A DNA stretch of 64,000 bases from Flavobacteriaceae bacterium (GCA_947373225.1 CANBWX010000004.1:1-64000), one strand, 5' to 3'; shown: positions 21,288 to 31,275, counted from the stretch's first letter. Translations and numbers: made by a program. The notes: generated by a model not told the origin, from the sequence alone.

Positions 21288-22014
21288 TAGTTCCTTTTTT
21301 CTTGTCGTCTTTCCAAGTGATGTAGCCAATTATTGCGTTGAAAAAGTAGAAAACATACTTTACAGTGTTAGCTATATTCATTTGCAATAGATTTTGAATC
21401 ATTTTTGTCAAATTATAAATTTGCCACATTACCCAATTATCTGGATACATTCTTGCAGTATTGAAAGTTCCTCCAAATGTTAAACCAGCCGGAATTACTA
21501 TGGCAAAAAACAGTTTCCAATCAATTGGTTTGTCCGAGAGATATTTGAAAGCTATATAATTCAAAATCAATGAAAAAACAAAACCAAGAATTAAATTTCT
21601 GTAGAAAATAAAATCTATAGAACGCAAAATAGTGCTTTTTTTCCAAGCTTTAAAAACTAAATAATTTCCAATAAAAGTTACAGGATAGGTTAATATTGCT
21701 CCAATATTTCCCAGTAAAAAATCAATAGAGCCGCTTAAAAAAGTATTACAAGTAGTAACTAGATTGCCAATATTGTTTTTTTTGGTGACCAACCTATTTC
21801 CGATCATCGATAAACTAGTATTGAGAATGGAAACATAGCCTAGAAGGAAAATGTAGTTTTTGCCTTGGAAGGAGAATTTATATTCGGTGTTATGATAGCC
21901 CAATACAATTGAGGTAGTAACGACTATTATTAATCCAATAATATCTAAATAAGTACTATTTGTAATTGATTTAATAGTCTTTATTGTTTTTTCAGAAAGG
22001 GAAAGTATTGGCAT
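21274..22014 (-). CDS. Second PnuC-like membrane transporter
   Basis: This 246-aa integral membrane protein has about seven hydrophobic segments. Its C-terminal third (NWVMWQIYNLTKMIQNLLQM, then YVFYFFNAIIGYITWKDD) has the tryptophan-rich pattern of PnuC vitamin transporters, similar to the Firmicutes-like branch rather than to the gene at 5370. I chose the ATG at 22014; an ATG at 22062 is possible but lies within the end of polA. It overlaps the end of the LacI-type regulator gene by 14 bases (convergent). The substrate is unknown. Confidence 0.65.
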   Translation of the reverse strand: MPILSLSEKTIKTIKSITNSTYLDIIGLIIVVTTSIVLGYHNTEYKFSFQGKNYIFLLGYVSILNTSLSMIGNRLVTKKNNIGNLVTTCNTFLSGSIDFLLGNIGAILTYPVTFIGNYLVFKAWKKSTILRSIDFIFYRNLILGFVFSLILNYIAFKYLSDKPIDWKLFFAIVIPAGLTFGGTFNTARMYPDNWVMWQIYNLTKMIQNLLQMNIANTVKYVFYFFNAIIGYITWKDDKKKGTIISS

Positions 22015-22043
22015 AAAAATATTTTTTTGAAAAAGTATTACAA

Positions 22044-24881
22044 TTAATGTGCCGCCAACCAATCTTTTCCAGCCCCAATTTCTACATCCAGCGGAACATC
22101 CATTATAAAAGCATTTTCCATTTCGTGCTTAATCATCGGTTTTATTTTTTCCAATTCGGAATTATGAACATCAAAAACAAGCTCATCGTGAACCTGCAAC
22201 AACATCTTCGATTTCCAGTTTCCTGAAATTAATTTTTCGTGAATATTAATCATCGCAATTTTAATGATATCGGCGGCACTTCCTTGAATTGGAGCATTTA
22301 CAGCATTTCTTTCGGCTCCACTTCGAACCATCATATTAGCCGAATTAATGTCTTTTAAGTAACGCCTTCTTCCTAAAACAGTTTGCACATAACCGTTTTC
22401 TCTCGCAAAATCAACTTGGTTTGCCATGTACGATTTAAGTTTCGGATAAGTCGCATAATAAGCATCAATCAACTCTGCACTTTCTTTTCGCGAAAGCGAG
22501 GTTTGATTGCTTAATCCAAAGGCTGAAACGCCATATATAATTCCAAAATTCACGGTTTTGGCATTGCTACGTTGTTCTTTGGTCACTTCTTCCAAAGGAA
22601 CGTTGAATACTTTTGCAGCGGTACTTCGGTGAATGTCTTCGTTATTTTGAAAAGCTTTTATCATGTTTTCTTCGCCTGATAATGCTGCGATAATTCGAAG
22701 TTCTATTTGTGAATAATCGGCAGAAAGTAAGGTGTAATTTTCATCACGAGCAATAAATGCTTTTCTGATTAATCGACCTCTTTCGGTTCGAACAGGAATG
22801 TTTTGCAAGTTCGGATTGTTAGAGCTCAAACGTCCAGTTGCAGCAACAGTTTGCATATAATCGGTGTGAACGCGCCCTGTTATTTCATCAACTTGGTTGG
22901 GTAGCGCATCAATATAAGTGCTTTGCAATTTTATCATCTGGCGCCATTCGAGAATGTCTTTTACGATGGGATTGTCATTTGCCAAGTAAGACAAAACCTC
23001 TTCGCCAGTGGCATATTGACCTGTTTTAGTTTTCTTTTGTTTGGCTCCGCCAATTTTCAATTTGTCAAATAATATGTCGCCAAGTTGTTTTGGCGAAGCC
23101 AAATTGAATTTTTCACCCGCAGTTTCATAAATTTTTTGTTCCAAAGCGTTGCTTTCGGCTGCCATTTCAACCGACATCGATTTTAAGAAAGGAACATCCA
23201 GATTAATTCCTTCCAATTCCATAGCTGCTAAAACAGGAATTAACGGAATTTCGATTTCTTCAAATAATTTTTTGGTTTCGGCTTGGTCTAAAATCGGGCT
23301 GAAATTTTGCTTCAATTGATACGTAATATCAGCATCTTCTACAGCATATTCCTTGATTTCTTCTAAAGAAACGTCGCGCATCGATTTTTGATTTTTACCT
23401 TTTTTGCCAATTAAATCTTCAATAGATTTTGGCGAATATTTTAAATACGTTTCCGATAAAATATCCATATTATGACGCATATCTGGGTTTATCAAATAAT
23501 GCGCAATCATCGTGTCGAATAATTTCCCTTTTATTTGAACGCCATAACGAGAAAGAATTTTTAAATCGTATTTGATATTTTGACCAATTTTCTCAACCCT
23601 TTCACTTTCGAAAAACGGTTTGAATTTATCGATTAAAACTTGTGCTTCGTCTTGATTTTCTGGAAACGGCACGTAAAATCCTTTTCCTTTTTCGAAAGAA
23701 AATGAAATACCGACTAATTCAGCGTGCAAAGCGTCTAAACCAGTTGTTTCGGTATCAAAACAAACCGAAGTTTGGTTTAGTAGATTTTGCAACAGCAATT
23801 TTACGCCTAAATCACCTTGAATAATTTGATAGGAATGCTCCGTATTTTCTAATGAACTGTAATATTGATGGCGCGTTTCTTCCGAAGTTTCGTCAGGAAT
23901 TGTGCTCCCAAAAAGGTCAAATTGCTCTTCGTTTTTGGGTTGAGGTTTTTTATATAATTTGGCTTCATCTACAGGAGTTGTGGTTGTTGCAGTTCCTCCT
24001 TTTTTGAAAATGGCATCAAATTGTTCTGCCATTCTTCTAAATTCGAGTTCGTTAAAAAGCGCATCGGTTTTGTCAACATCAGGAGTCGATAATTCATAAT
24101 CGGTTTCGTCAAAAACTACGGGACAATCCAGTATAATTGTCGCCAAGGTTTTAGATAATAATCCTTTTTCCTTGTTGGCTTCGATGTTTTCCTTCATTTT
24201 ACCTTTCAGCTTGTCAGTGTTTGCCAAAAGGTTTTCCATGGTGCCAAATTCTTTCAATAATTTCTTAGCGGTAACTTCGCCCACGCCCGGTAGACCTGGA
24301 ATATTATCGGCTGCGTCGCCCATCATTCCAAGAAAATCAATTACTTGATCTGGACGTTCGATTTCGAATTTTGCCAAAACTTCGGGAACTCCCCAAATTT
24401 CTATTCCGTTGCCCATTCGAGCCGGTTTATACATGAAAATATTCTCGGAAACGAGTTGTGCAAAATCCTTGTCTGGTGTAACCATAAAGACTTTATAATT
24501 CTGTTTTTCGGCTTGCTTGGCAATGGTTCCAATTAAATCATCGGCTTCAAAACCTTTAACTTCAATAATTGGAATGTGCATCGCTCTTAATAATTCTTGA
24601 ATATAAGGAACGGCAATTTTTATGGCTTCGGGTGTAGCGTCACGATGTGCTTTGTATTCCGGAAAGATGTCGTTTCTAAGTTGACTTCCGCCTTTGTCGA
24701 AAGCCACGGCTAAATGATCCGGTTTTTCACGCTTGATGACATCCATCAAGGAATTCATAAATCCCATGATTGCCGAAGTGTCCATTCCTTTAGAATTGAT
24801 CCGAGGATTTTTTATAAAAGCATAATAACCACGGAAGATTAAAGCGTAAGCATCGAGAAGGAAAAGACGTTTTTGTGACAT
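22044..24881 (-). CDS. polA: DNA polymerase I
   Basis: Pol I fills gaps and removes RNA primers in replication and repair. The 945-aa protein has all three domains: a 5'-3' exonuclease (residues 1-290, KRLFLLDAYALIFRGYYAF and GDAADNIPGLPGVG), a 3'-5' exonuclease with active-site residues retained (VCFDTETTGLDA), and the polymerase (SADYSQIELRIIA, KTVNFGIIYGVSAFGLS, LQVHDELVFDV). The intact DxE of the proofreading domain means it is likely to be proofreading, unlike some pol I relatives. The downstream PnuC-like gene is 29 bases away and probably co-transcribed. Confidence 0.97.
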   Translation of the reverse strand: MSQKRLFLLDAYALIFRGYYAFIKNPRINSKGMDTSAIMGFMNSLMDVIKREKPDHLAVAFDKGGSQLRNDIFPEYKAHRDATPEAIKIAVPYIQELLRAMHIPIIEVKGFEADDLIGTIAKQAEKQNYKVFMVTPDKDFAQLVSENIFMYKPARMGNGIEIWGVPEVLAKFEIERPDQVIDFLGMMGDAADNIPGLPGVGEVTAKKLLKEFGTMENLLANTDKLKGKMKENIEANKEKGLLSKTLATIILDCPVVFDETDYELSTPDVDKTDALFNELEFRRMAEQFDAIFKKGGTATTTTPVDEAKLYKKPQPKNEEQFDLFGSTIPDETSEETRHQYYSSLENTEHSYQIIQGDLGVKLLLQNLLNQTSVCFDTETTGLDALHAELVGISFSFEKGKGFYVPFPENQDEAQVLIDKFKPFFESERVEKIGQNIKYDLKILSRYGVQIKGKLFDTMIAHYLINPDMRHNMDILSETYLKYSPKSIEDLIGKKGKNQKSMRDVSLEEIKEYAVEDADITYQLKQNFSPILDQAETKKLFEEIEIPLIPVLAAMELEGINLDVPFLKSMSVEMAAESNALEQKIYETAGEKFNLASPKQLGDILFDKLKIGGAKQKKTKTGQYATGEEVLSYLANDNPIVKDILEWRQMIKLQSTYIDALPNQVDEITGRVHTDYMQTVAATGRLSSNNPNLQNIPVRTERGRLIRKAFIARDENYTLLSADYSQIELRIIAALSGEENMIKAFQNNEDIHRSTAAKVFNVPLEEVTKEQRSNAKTVNFGIIYGVSAFGLSNQTSLSRKESAELIDAYYATYPKLKSYMANQVDFARENGYVQTVLGRRRYLKDINSANMMVRSGAERNAVNAPIQGSAADIIKIAMINIHEKLISGNWKSKMLLQVHDELVFDVHNSELEKIKPMIKHEMENAFIMDVPLDVEIGAGKDWLAAH

Positions 24882-25108
24882 GATAGCATAAATTATGAAA
24901 GCGTAAAAGTAACTAAAGTTTGAAACTTTTTGGAATGTTTTATTTTACTTTCAATTGAATTATTTAGTTCTTTATTAATGAGTAAACTACGCAGATAATT
25001 TTAAAACTATGACATTGAATTATTTTGGTATGATTTTAGTTAAATTTCAATTAACATAAAACGGTTTCATTTATTTAATTTGTTATTTTGCACAAAAATT
25101 CCATCCCA

Positions 25109-26344
25109 ATGATTTTACGCTTAATTATATTATTTATCGTTTTCTTTATTGTCGAATTGTATGCCTATCAAGCATTCAAGACTTTAGTAAAAACGAACTC
25201 GATTTTACTTTCTTATAAAATAATAAGCTTTCTGCTTTTAGTTTTTATTATTTATTCTTTTTCGAAATTTGATCGTTCTGTTGGGCAAACAAAACAAACA
25301 ATGCTTACAATGGGCTTAGTTCTTTTGGTTTATATTCCAAAGATAATATTGACTTTAATACTTCTAGGAGAAGATATTTTTAGATTAGGGGCAGGTTCTG
25401 TAAATTATTTTTTGAAGTCGAATACCAATCCCACTTTTCTTGGCTCAAGAAGAAAGTTTGTTAGTCAAATAGGTTTAGGATTAGCAGCAGTTCCGTTTTT
25501 GTCCTTAATATATGGTGTTACAAAAGGGAAGTATAATTTTAAGGTGATAAAACAGCAAGTGTTTTTCCCAGATTTACCGGATGCTTTTGATGGTTTCAAA
25601 ATCACACAAATATCCGATGTGCATAGCGGAAGTTTTGATAATCCAGAGAAAATTAATCACGCAATAGATTTGATCAACGAGCAAAACTCCGATATGATTT
25701 TGTTTACCGGCGATATTGTAAATACCGATGCCAAGGAAATGCATCCTTGGATTGAAACTTTCAACCAAATCAAGGAACATAAATACGGGAAATATTCGGT
25801 TTTGGGAAATCATGATTACGGCGAATATGTTGATTGGCCATCCGAAGCTGCCAAAGAGAAAAATTTTCAAGACATAAAAAAATTATACGGTCAAATAGGT
25901 TTTAACCTATTGTTAAACCAGCATACTTTTATTGAAAAAGGAAACGATAAAATTGCCTTAGTTGGTGTTGAGAATTGGGGTTTGCATTTTAAAAAAGTGG
26001 GAGATTTAAACAAGGCTACTGAAGGTCTGTCTAAAGAGGAGTTTAAAATTTTGATGAGTCATGATCCAAGTCATTGGGATGCCGAAATAAATAAGCATCT
26101 AAAAGATTTTCATCTCACACTTTCTGGACACACTCACGGTTTGCAATTTGGTATAGAAATCCCAGGTTTTTTCAAATGGAGTCCAGCTCAATATGTATAT
26201 GAACAGTGGGCAGGTTTGTATGAAAAAGCAGGAAAATATATTTATGTAAATAGAGGTTTTGGGTTTCATGCGTATCCAGGTAGAGTTGGAATAATGCCTG
26301 AAATTACCGTTATCGAACTAAAAAAAGGTAATATTGTGGCATAA
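25109..26344 (+). CDS. Membrane-anchored metallophosphoesterase
   Basis: Three or four N-terminal membrane helices (first 110 residues) carry a calcineurin-like phosphoesterase domain. The metal ligands are in KITQISDVHSGSF, LFTGDIVN, LGNHDYG, MSHDPSHW and SGHTHGLQFG. This resembles the YkuE/YaeI group, whose members act on phospholipid or lipid-A-type substrates, but the substrate here is not known. A twin-arginine-like pair precedes the catalytic domain (GSRRKFVSQIG) and may reflect a relict Tat signal. I chose the ATG at 25109; a TTG at 25088 is in frame. Confidence 0.88.
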   Translation: MILRLIILFIVFFIVELYAYQAFKTLVKTNSILLSYKIISFLLLVFIIYSFSKFDRSVGQTKQTMLTMGLVLLVYIPKIILTLILLGEDIFRLGAGSVNYFLKSNTNPTFLGSRRKFVSQIGLGLAAVPFLSLIYGVTKGKYNFKVIKQQVFFPDLPDAFDGFKITQISDVHSGSFDNPEKINHAIDLINEQNSDMILFTGDIVNTDAKEMHPWIETFNQIKEHKYGKYSVLGNHDYGEYVDWPSEAAKEKNFQDIKKLYGQIGFNLLLNQHTFIEKGNDKIALVGVENWGLHFKKVGDLNKATEGLSKEEFKILMSHDPSHWDAEINKHLKDFHLTLSGHTHGLQFGIEIPGFFKWSPAQYVYEQWAGLYEKAGKYIYVNRGFGFHAYPGRVGIMPEITVIELKKGNIVA

Positions 26345-26418
26345 TTCGTTTAAAATGCTACATTTGTAAATTAATTATCTCTTTTAATCAGATTTAGAAA
26401 ATTAAATTCGTTGGTTTT

Positions 26419-26715
26419 ATGTCAAAATTTGGAGAACTTATAAGCACTCAAGTCCCTGTGTTGATTGATTTTTACACAGATTGGAATGAATCATCTGTAT
26501 CGATGCATCCTGTAATTAGAGATGTAGCGGCAGCTCTTGGCGATAAAGCAAAAGTGATAAAAATAGATGTCGATAAGAATCAGGAATTAGCCGATGCTTT
26601 GCGTATTAAAGGGCTTCCGACTTTGATGATTTACAAAGAAGGTCAAATGATTTGGAGACAATCTGGCGAATTAGATGCCAATACAATCATTGGACTGGTA
26701 CAGGAGCATATTTAG
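26419..26715 (+). CDS. Thioredoxin-fold protein without active-site cysteines
   Basis: The 98-aa sequence follows the thioredoxin fold: PVLIDFYTDW, a helix, KVIKIDVDKNQELADAL, and the cis-proline loop GLPTLMIYKEGQ. The redox site WCGPC is replaced by WNESS (residues 22-26), and the protein contains no cysteine at all, so it cannot act as a disulfide reductase. Non-redox thioredoxin folds often serve as chaperones or adaptors. It lies 74 bases after the phosphoesterase gene, with a TACATTTG promoter-like box in between. It is preserved at full length, so it is probably not a pseudogene. Confidence 0.85.
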   Translation: MSKFGELISTQVPVLIDFYTDWNESSVSMHPVIRDVAAALGDKAKVIKIDVDKNQELADALRIKGLPTLMIYKEGQMIWRQSGELDANTIIGLVQEHI

Positions 26716-26746
26716 TCAAGTCATTGCTATAGTAACGAAGCAATAG

Positions 26747-27385
26747 TTATCTTATAACATCAAATACAAATCCCCTTTTAGTTAAAATTTTCAAGGTTTT
26801 AGGTAAAGTATATTCCAAATTTGGAAATGCTTTTACACTGTCGTGAAAAACTATTATACTTCCTGATTTTACATTATTCAAAACGTTTTCTAAACATTTT
26901 TCTGGGGAAATGCTAATGTCGAAATCAGCACTCAAAACATCCCACATAATTATTTTATAGCCTAATTGCTTCACTTTTTTTGCTTGCGATGCTTTTATCT
27001 TTCCGTAAGGCGGGCGAAACAGATTGCAGGTTGCAGCTTGCAAGTTTGATATTGAAGCTTTGCATAGGTTTGCATTCTCTAAATATTCTTCGGTTGAAGT
27101 TTTCAAGCCATTTAAGTGATTAAAAGTATGATTTCCTACCGAATGTCCTTCGCTAATTACTTTTGTAAAAACATTAGGGTATTTTTCGATGTTGTTTCCA
27201 ATGCAAAAGAAAGTGGCTTTTGCGTTGTGTTTTTTCAATTGGTTAAGAACCCATTCTGTGATTTCTGACATTGGTCCATCATCAAAAGTGAGATAGATTT
27301 TGTTTTCCGTATTCGGAATATCCCAAGTGTATTTTGAGAATATTTTTTTGATTAGAGAGTTAGTTTTTATCCAGTAAAAGCTCAT
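26747..27385 (-). CDS. Polysaccharide deacetylase (NodB domain)
   Basis: The NodB-type deacetylase removes N- or O-acetyl groups from polysaccharides. The five family motifs are present: LTFDDGPM, GHSVGNHTFNH, FRPPYGKI, WDVLSADFD and SIIVFHDSV. The length of 212 aa covers only the catalytic domain. There is no cleavable signal peptide (it starts MSFYWIKTNSLIKK), so it may be cytoplasmic or exported by other means. It lies 82 bases downstream of the DUF2723 gene on the same strand and could share its transcript. Confidence 0.9.
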   Translation of the reverse strand: MSFYWIKTNSLIKKIFSKYTWDIPNTENKIYLTFDDGPMSEITEWVLNQLKKHNAKATFFCIGNNIEKYPNVFTKVISEGHSVGNHTFNHLNGLKTSTEEYLENANLCKASISNLQAATCNLFRPPYGKIKASQAKKVKQLGYKIIMWDVLSADFDISISPEKCLENVLNNVKSGSIIVFHDSVKAFPNLEYTLPKTLKILTKRGFVFDVIR

Positions 27386-27467
27386 TTTTAAGTCTTATTA
27401 AATTAAAAAATGTAGCGGCATTTTTCAACAGCGCTACATTTGTGAATTTTCCTAATTTTCTAATTTG

Positions 27468-30400
27468 TTATTCTTTTTCACGTTCAAAACGAGAATACAT
27501 TTTGATATACGTATTGAATATTGCTTTATTTTTATTGTAAAATTCGATATCGCCGTTTTCTTTCATTACTTTCAATAAACTTCGGTAACGTTCGATATCA
27601 GTAATAATATCAACAGCAATTTCAGTTTGTTCAGACGATTTTAGACCACCATAATAATTAAGGTTTTCTTTGTATTTCGTCATTAATTTCTCTAAAAGTT
27701 GTTGCGCTTTAACTTTTTCGCCAACTTGATAATAGCCTCTTGTAAAAGGCTCTACCATTGAATAATAGCCAAATTTATCCAAAGGCATTTTGGCTACAGC
27801 CAGATCAATTACGTTTTTAGCTTTATCTTTTTTTCCTTCAGCGATTAATTGATCCATCAGTCTAGAAAGAACAGAGCGGTAGGAAATACTGTTTCTTCTT
27901 GTTTCGGTATCATGATAAATATGATTACTGTCGCTATTTCCCCAATCCCATTTCATGACGATAGGATACATTTTATCGGCATCTACACTTCCCATATCCA
28001 TTGGGCTAGTGTCTTTTTCGAACTTCGTTTTTATTGGTACTAATTTATAAAGCATTCCTTCTAATTGAAGATAGTCTTTCATCCATAAATAGTCGTCATC
28101 GTCAAACGCTCCTGGGCTAAAATAGATCGGTCTTTTCCAATTATTGTTGGCCACAATATCAAGCATCATTAATCTGTTTTTATAAATCGCATTCCCTTTG
28201 ATGTCAATGTCAATGAAAGGCACAATAGAATCGTTGTATTTAGCCGAAACCACTTTGTTTTGGATAATACTGTTTTTGTCAACAGGAATTTTGATTTTAT
28301 TTGTCGGATAAAAATGAATCGTTTGTCCGTTTTGCATTTCAACGGTAGATTTCGGATTTTTTATAAAATTGATAAAATCTTTGATATCCCAACGGCTATC
28401 AATTTTTTGAATATGCGCTACATAATCTAGTTTGTCACCCACATATTGATCATGTGTAAATGAAATTGGCAAAGGTTCCGAATCGTAAACTTTGGTTTTC
28501 ATTTGATCAATATACCAATCGGTCATAAATAAACTAGTATTTACAATTTTCACATCTGTTCTAAAATGTTCTATTTCTTGGGCGTACCAAAGCGGGAAAG
28601 TATCATTGTCACCAATGGTAAATAAAATTGCATTCGGGTCGCAAGAATTCAGATACGATTTTGCCAAAGCTACAGCGGTATATCTTTCGGAACGATCATG
28701 GTCATCCCAGTTTTGCGCAGCCATAAGCACCGGAACTGCAAGTAAACTTCCTGCAATAAGTATAGGTCCAGCTATTTTTGGAGCTAAGTATTTTTGAAGG
28801 ATTTCATAAAGAGCATAAACTCCAAAGCCGATCCAAATTGCAAATACATAAAACGAACCAACTAGTGCATAATCTCTTTCACGAGGTTCAAAAGGTCTTT
28901 CGTTGAGGTAAATTTTCAAAGCAATTCCCATGAAAAGGAATAGTGCCAAAAGCACATAAAAACTTTTTCGGTCTTTTTCGAAATGAAAAAAGATTCCGAT
29001 AAGTCCAAGTATTAGCGGTAGAAAGAAATATACATTTCTGCCTTTGTTATTCAATACATCCGAAGGTAAATTTTGTTGAGACCCTAGATGCAATTCGTCT
29101 AAAAATGGTATTCCGCTAAGCCAGTTTCCGTCTTGATTGTCGTATTTTCCTTGAATATCATTTTGGCGTCCAACAAAGTTCCACATCAAATACCTGAGAT
29201 ACATATAGCCAAATTGGTATTCGGCCATAAACCTAAAATTGTCGGCAGTTGTTGGTTTTTCGACAATTAAATAATCGCCATAACTTTTTAAGAATTTAAT
29301 ATAACCGTCATTATCAATTTGTTTTTGAGCGTAAGCTTGTCTAAATTCTTTTACGGTTTTTTCAATCTCATTTCTTAATTGAGCTTCGGCTTTGTTTAAT
29401 TCCTCTTCGCTTAATTTGCTTGGATCTACACCGTATTTAGGTAAATCATTTGCATACGGATAATCAGGATTTATTTTGAATTGCGGAGGATTTGTAAAGT
29501 TGATGTAGTTGGCGATATTGTCAGGACTCCATAATCTTGGCAAGAATGTTTTTTGAGCATCATCGCTATTTTGTTCGGCATTTTTATAGTTATTTACAAT
29601 AACATATTTTCCAGTTTTATAATCTCTTTCGTAGTTTGGGGCCTTATCTAAATAAGGATTGTTTTTGTCTAAACCAGCAAAGGCTTCAGTATATTGTGCG
29701 CCGTAAAACAAAGCATTTGATCCGTATTGTTCTCTGTTATAATAGGCTAATACTTCACGAGCATCCGAAGGTTTATTTTCGTTGATGATTACATTGGCAT
29801 TGGCACGAATTGGCAACATCATCCAGGTTGAAAACCCTATGAAGATGAACAAAATGCATAATATAAGGGTGTTATAATGTACAAGTCCTTTTTTGTGGGT
29901 GTATTTTAATCCAAAATAAAAGAATGCAATTAGAATTAAGGTTACGAATATAGTTCCTGAATCAAATGGCATTCCTAAATCGTTAACCATGAAAACTTCG
30001 GTTTTAGCAAAGAAAGCCATTGTCCAAGGTAATAATAATTTAAAAATAAACATCAAAACTGCCACCACGACAATATTGGCAATGATGAAATTTTTGATTG
30101 TTACCACTTTATAATGTTTGAAAAAATATAGAAAACCTATAGCAGGAACAGTTAATAAAGCCATGAAATGGACGCCAAATGAAAGCCCAACCACTAGCGA
30201 AATAATCAATAACCATCGATTGCCTCTGGGTGTTTCCATGTCTTGTTCCCAGCGTAAACCTAGCCAAAGCAGTAAGGCTATAAATAAGGAAGCCATCGCG
30301 TAAACTTCGGCTTCAACAGCATTAAACCAGAAACTATCCGAAAAAGTATAAGCCAATGCTCCTACAAATGAACTACCAAGAATAACGATAGAATTGTTTT

Positions 30401-30743
30401 TGTTTAATTCGGCAAAACCAGATACGATTTTCTTCAAAATCATTGATGAAGACCAGAATAAAAATAATATGGTAAAGGCACTCGAGAAAACAGATAACAT
30501 GTTTACCATTACTGCAATATGCTTATCATCGATGGCAAACATGGCAAAAAAGGCACCCATCATTTGAAATAAAGGAGCTCCTGGAGGGTGTCCTACTTCA
30601 AGTTTTGCTGATGTGGCAATGTATTCTCCACAATCCCAAAAACTCATCGATGGTTCAACAGTTAGCGTATAGGTAACTAATGCTATTGCAAATGCGCACC
30701 AACCTGTAATTGTATTCCATTTATTAAAATTGAACTTTGTCAT
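27468..30743 (-). CDS. DUF2723 membrane glycosyltransferase-like protein (GT117-type)
   Basis: This is a 1091-aa integral membrane protein with about 13 helices in its first 720 residues. The N-terminal luminal loop EPSMSFWDCGEYIATSAKLE, with acidic residues, and the following GHPPGAPLFQMMG are characteristic of DUF2723, a GT-C fold family assigned to protein O-glycosylation in Bacteroidota. The soluble C-terminal part (about 720-1091) contains helical, TPR-like segments. It is likely to act at the periplasmic side of the inner membrane with lipid-linked sugar donors. Adjacent downstream is a polysaccharide deacetylase. Confidence 0.88.
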   Translation of the reverse strand: MTKFNFNKWNTITGWCAFAIALVTYTLTVEPSMSFWDCGEYIATSAKLEVGHPPGAPLFQMMGAFFAMFAIDDKHIAVMVNMLSVFSSAFTILFLFWSSSMILKKIVSGFAELNKNNSIVILGSSFVGALAYTFSDSFWFNAVEAEVYAMASLFIALLLWLGLRWEQDMETPRGNRWLLIISLVVGLSFGVHFMALLTVPAIGFLYFFKHYKVVTIKNFIIANIVVVAVLMFIFKLLLPWTMAFFAKTEVFMVNDLGMPFDSGTIFVTLILIAFFYFGLKYTHKKGLVHYNTLILCILFIFIGFSTWMMLPIRANANVIINENKPSDAREVLAYYNREQYGSNALFYGAQYTEAFAGLDKNNPYLDKAPNYERDYKTGKYVIVNNYKNAEQNSDDAQKTFLPRLWSPDNIANYINFTNPPQFKINPDYPYANDLPKYGVDPSKLSEEELNKAEAQLRNEIEKTVKEFRQAYAQKQIDNDGYIKFLKSYGDYLIVEKPTTADNFRFMAEYQFGYMYLRYLMWNFVGRQNDIQGKYDNQDGNWLSGIPFLDELHLGSQQNLPSDVLNNKGRNVYFFLPLILGLIGIFFHFEKDRKSFYVLLALFLFMGIALKIYLNERPFEPRERDYALVGSFYVFAIWIGFGVYALYEILQKYLAPKIAGPILIAGSLLAVPVLMAAQNWDDHDRSERYTAVALAKSYLNSCDPNAILFTIGDNDTFPLWYAQEIEHFRTDVKIVNTSLFMTDWYIDQMKTKVYDSEPLPISFTHDQYVGDKLDYVAHIQKIDSRWDIKDFINFIKNPKSTVEMQNGQTIHFYPTNKIKIPVDKNSIIQNKVVSAKYNDSIVPFIDIDIKGNAIYKNRLMMLDIVANNNWKRPIYFSPGAFDDDDYLWMKDYLQLEGMLYKLVPIKTKFEKDTSPMDMGSVDADKMYPIVMKWDWGNSDSNHIYHDTETRRNSISYRSVLSRLMDQLIAEGKKDKAKNVIDLAVAKMPLDKFGYYSMVEPFTRGYYQVGEKVKAQQLLEKLMTKYKENLNYYGGLKSSEQTEIAVDIITDIERYRSLLKVMKENGDIEFYNKNKAIFNTYIKMYSRFEREKE

Positions 30744-30924
30744 ATTTATAGGCTAAAATTTAGTTTTATTTTAAGATGCAAAGAAAATGTTTTTTTGTTT
30801 AACGACACGGGCATTAACAAAAATTTCTATAAAACATAATATAGTAATTTGAGTTTTGTTATTGTTTGCTTTTCAAGCGGTTATGGAGGGATTAAAAAGT
30901 TTTTTAATAAAAAGAGTTTAAAAA

Positions 30925-30955
30925 TTTGTAGAAATTAAAATTTGTATTAAATTTG
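30925..30955 (+). promoter_or_regulatory. Promoter of the tRNA-Gln gene
   Basis: TTTG at 30925-30928 and TAAATTTG at 30948-30955 with a 19-base gap match the Bacteroidota consensus fully. Transcription should start near 30961, 18 bases before the tRNA. Confidence 0.8.
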
Positions 30956-30978
30956 CACTCGCTTAACAGCAATGGAAT

Positions 30979-31049
30979 TGGTCTATGGTGTAATGGTAAC
31001 ACAACTGTTTTTGGTGCAGTCTTTCAAGGTTCGAGTCCTTGTAGACCAA
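30979..31049 (+). tRNA. tRNA-Gln (anticodon TTG)
   Basis: The acceptor arms TGGTCTA (30979-30985) and TAGACCA (31042-31048) pair perfectly. The anticodon stem ACTGT/GCAGT encloses the loop TTTTGGT, giving anticodon TTG, which reads CAA. The T arm GGTTCGAGTCC is standard. No CCA end is encoded (AAC follows), so it is added enzymatically. Confidence 0.95.
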
Positions 31050-31051
31050 CG

Positions 31052-31083
31052 AAAAGCCTTTCAATTTTTTGGAAGGCTTTTTT
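31052..31083 (+). terminator. Terminator after tRNA-Gln
   Basis: AAGCCTTTC pairs with GGAAGGCTT (one G-T pair) and is followed by a T run. It lies 3 bases after the tRNA. Confidence 0.85.
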
Positions 31084-31215
31084 ATTTTAGAAAATTATAG
31101 AAAGCAAAAGGTTAAATTAGATTATTATTGTTTTGACAAGACAAATTTTGAATTTAAAAACAGAATTGAATTTGTGAAAATTAAGATATAATCTAATAGT
31201 TTTAAAATCAAGAAT

Positions 31216-31244
31216 TTTGGTTTACAAAAAAAACACTATATTTG
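31216..31244 (+). promoter_or_regulatory. Promoter of rimP-nusA-infB
   Basis: TTTG at 31216-31219 and TATATTTG at 31237-31244 are 17 bases apart. Transcription should start near 31250, about 25 bases before the leader hairpin at 31276-31300. Confidence 0.7.
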
Positions 31245-31275
31245 CACTGTTATTTATTAAAAAACTAGATAATGA

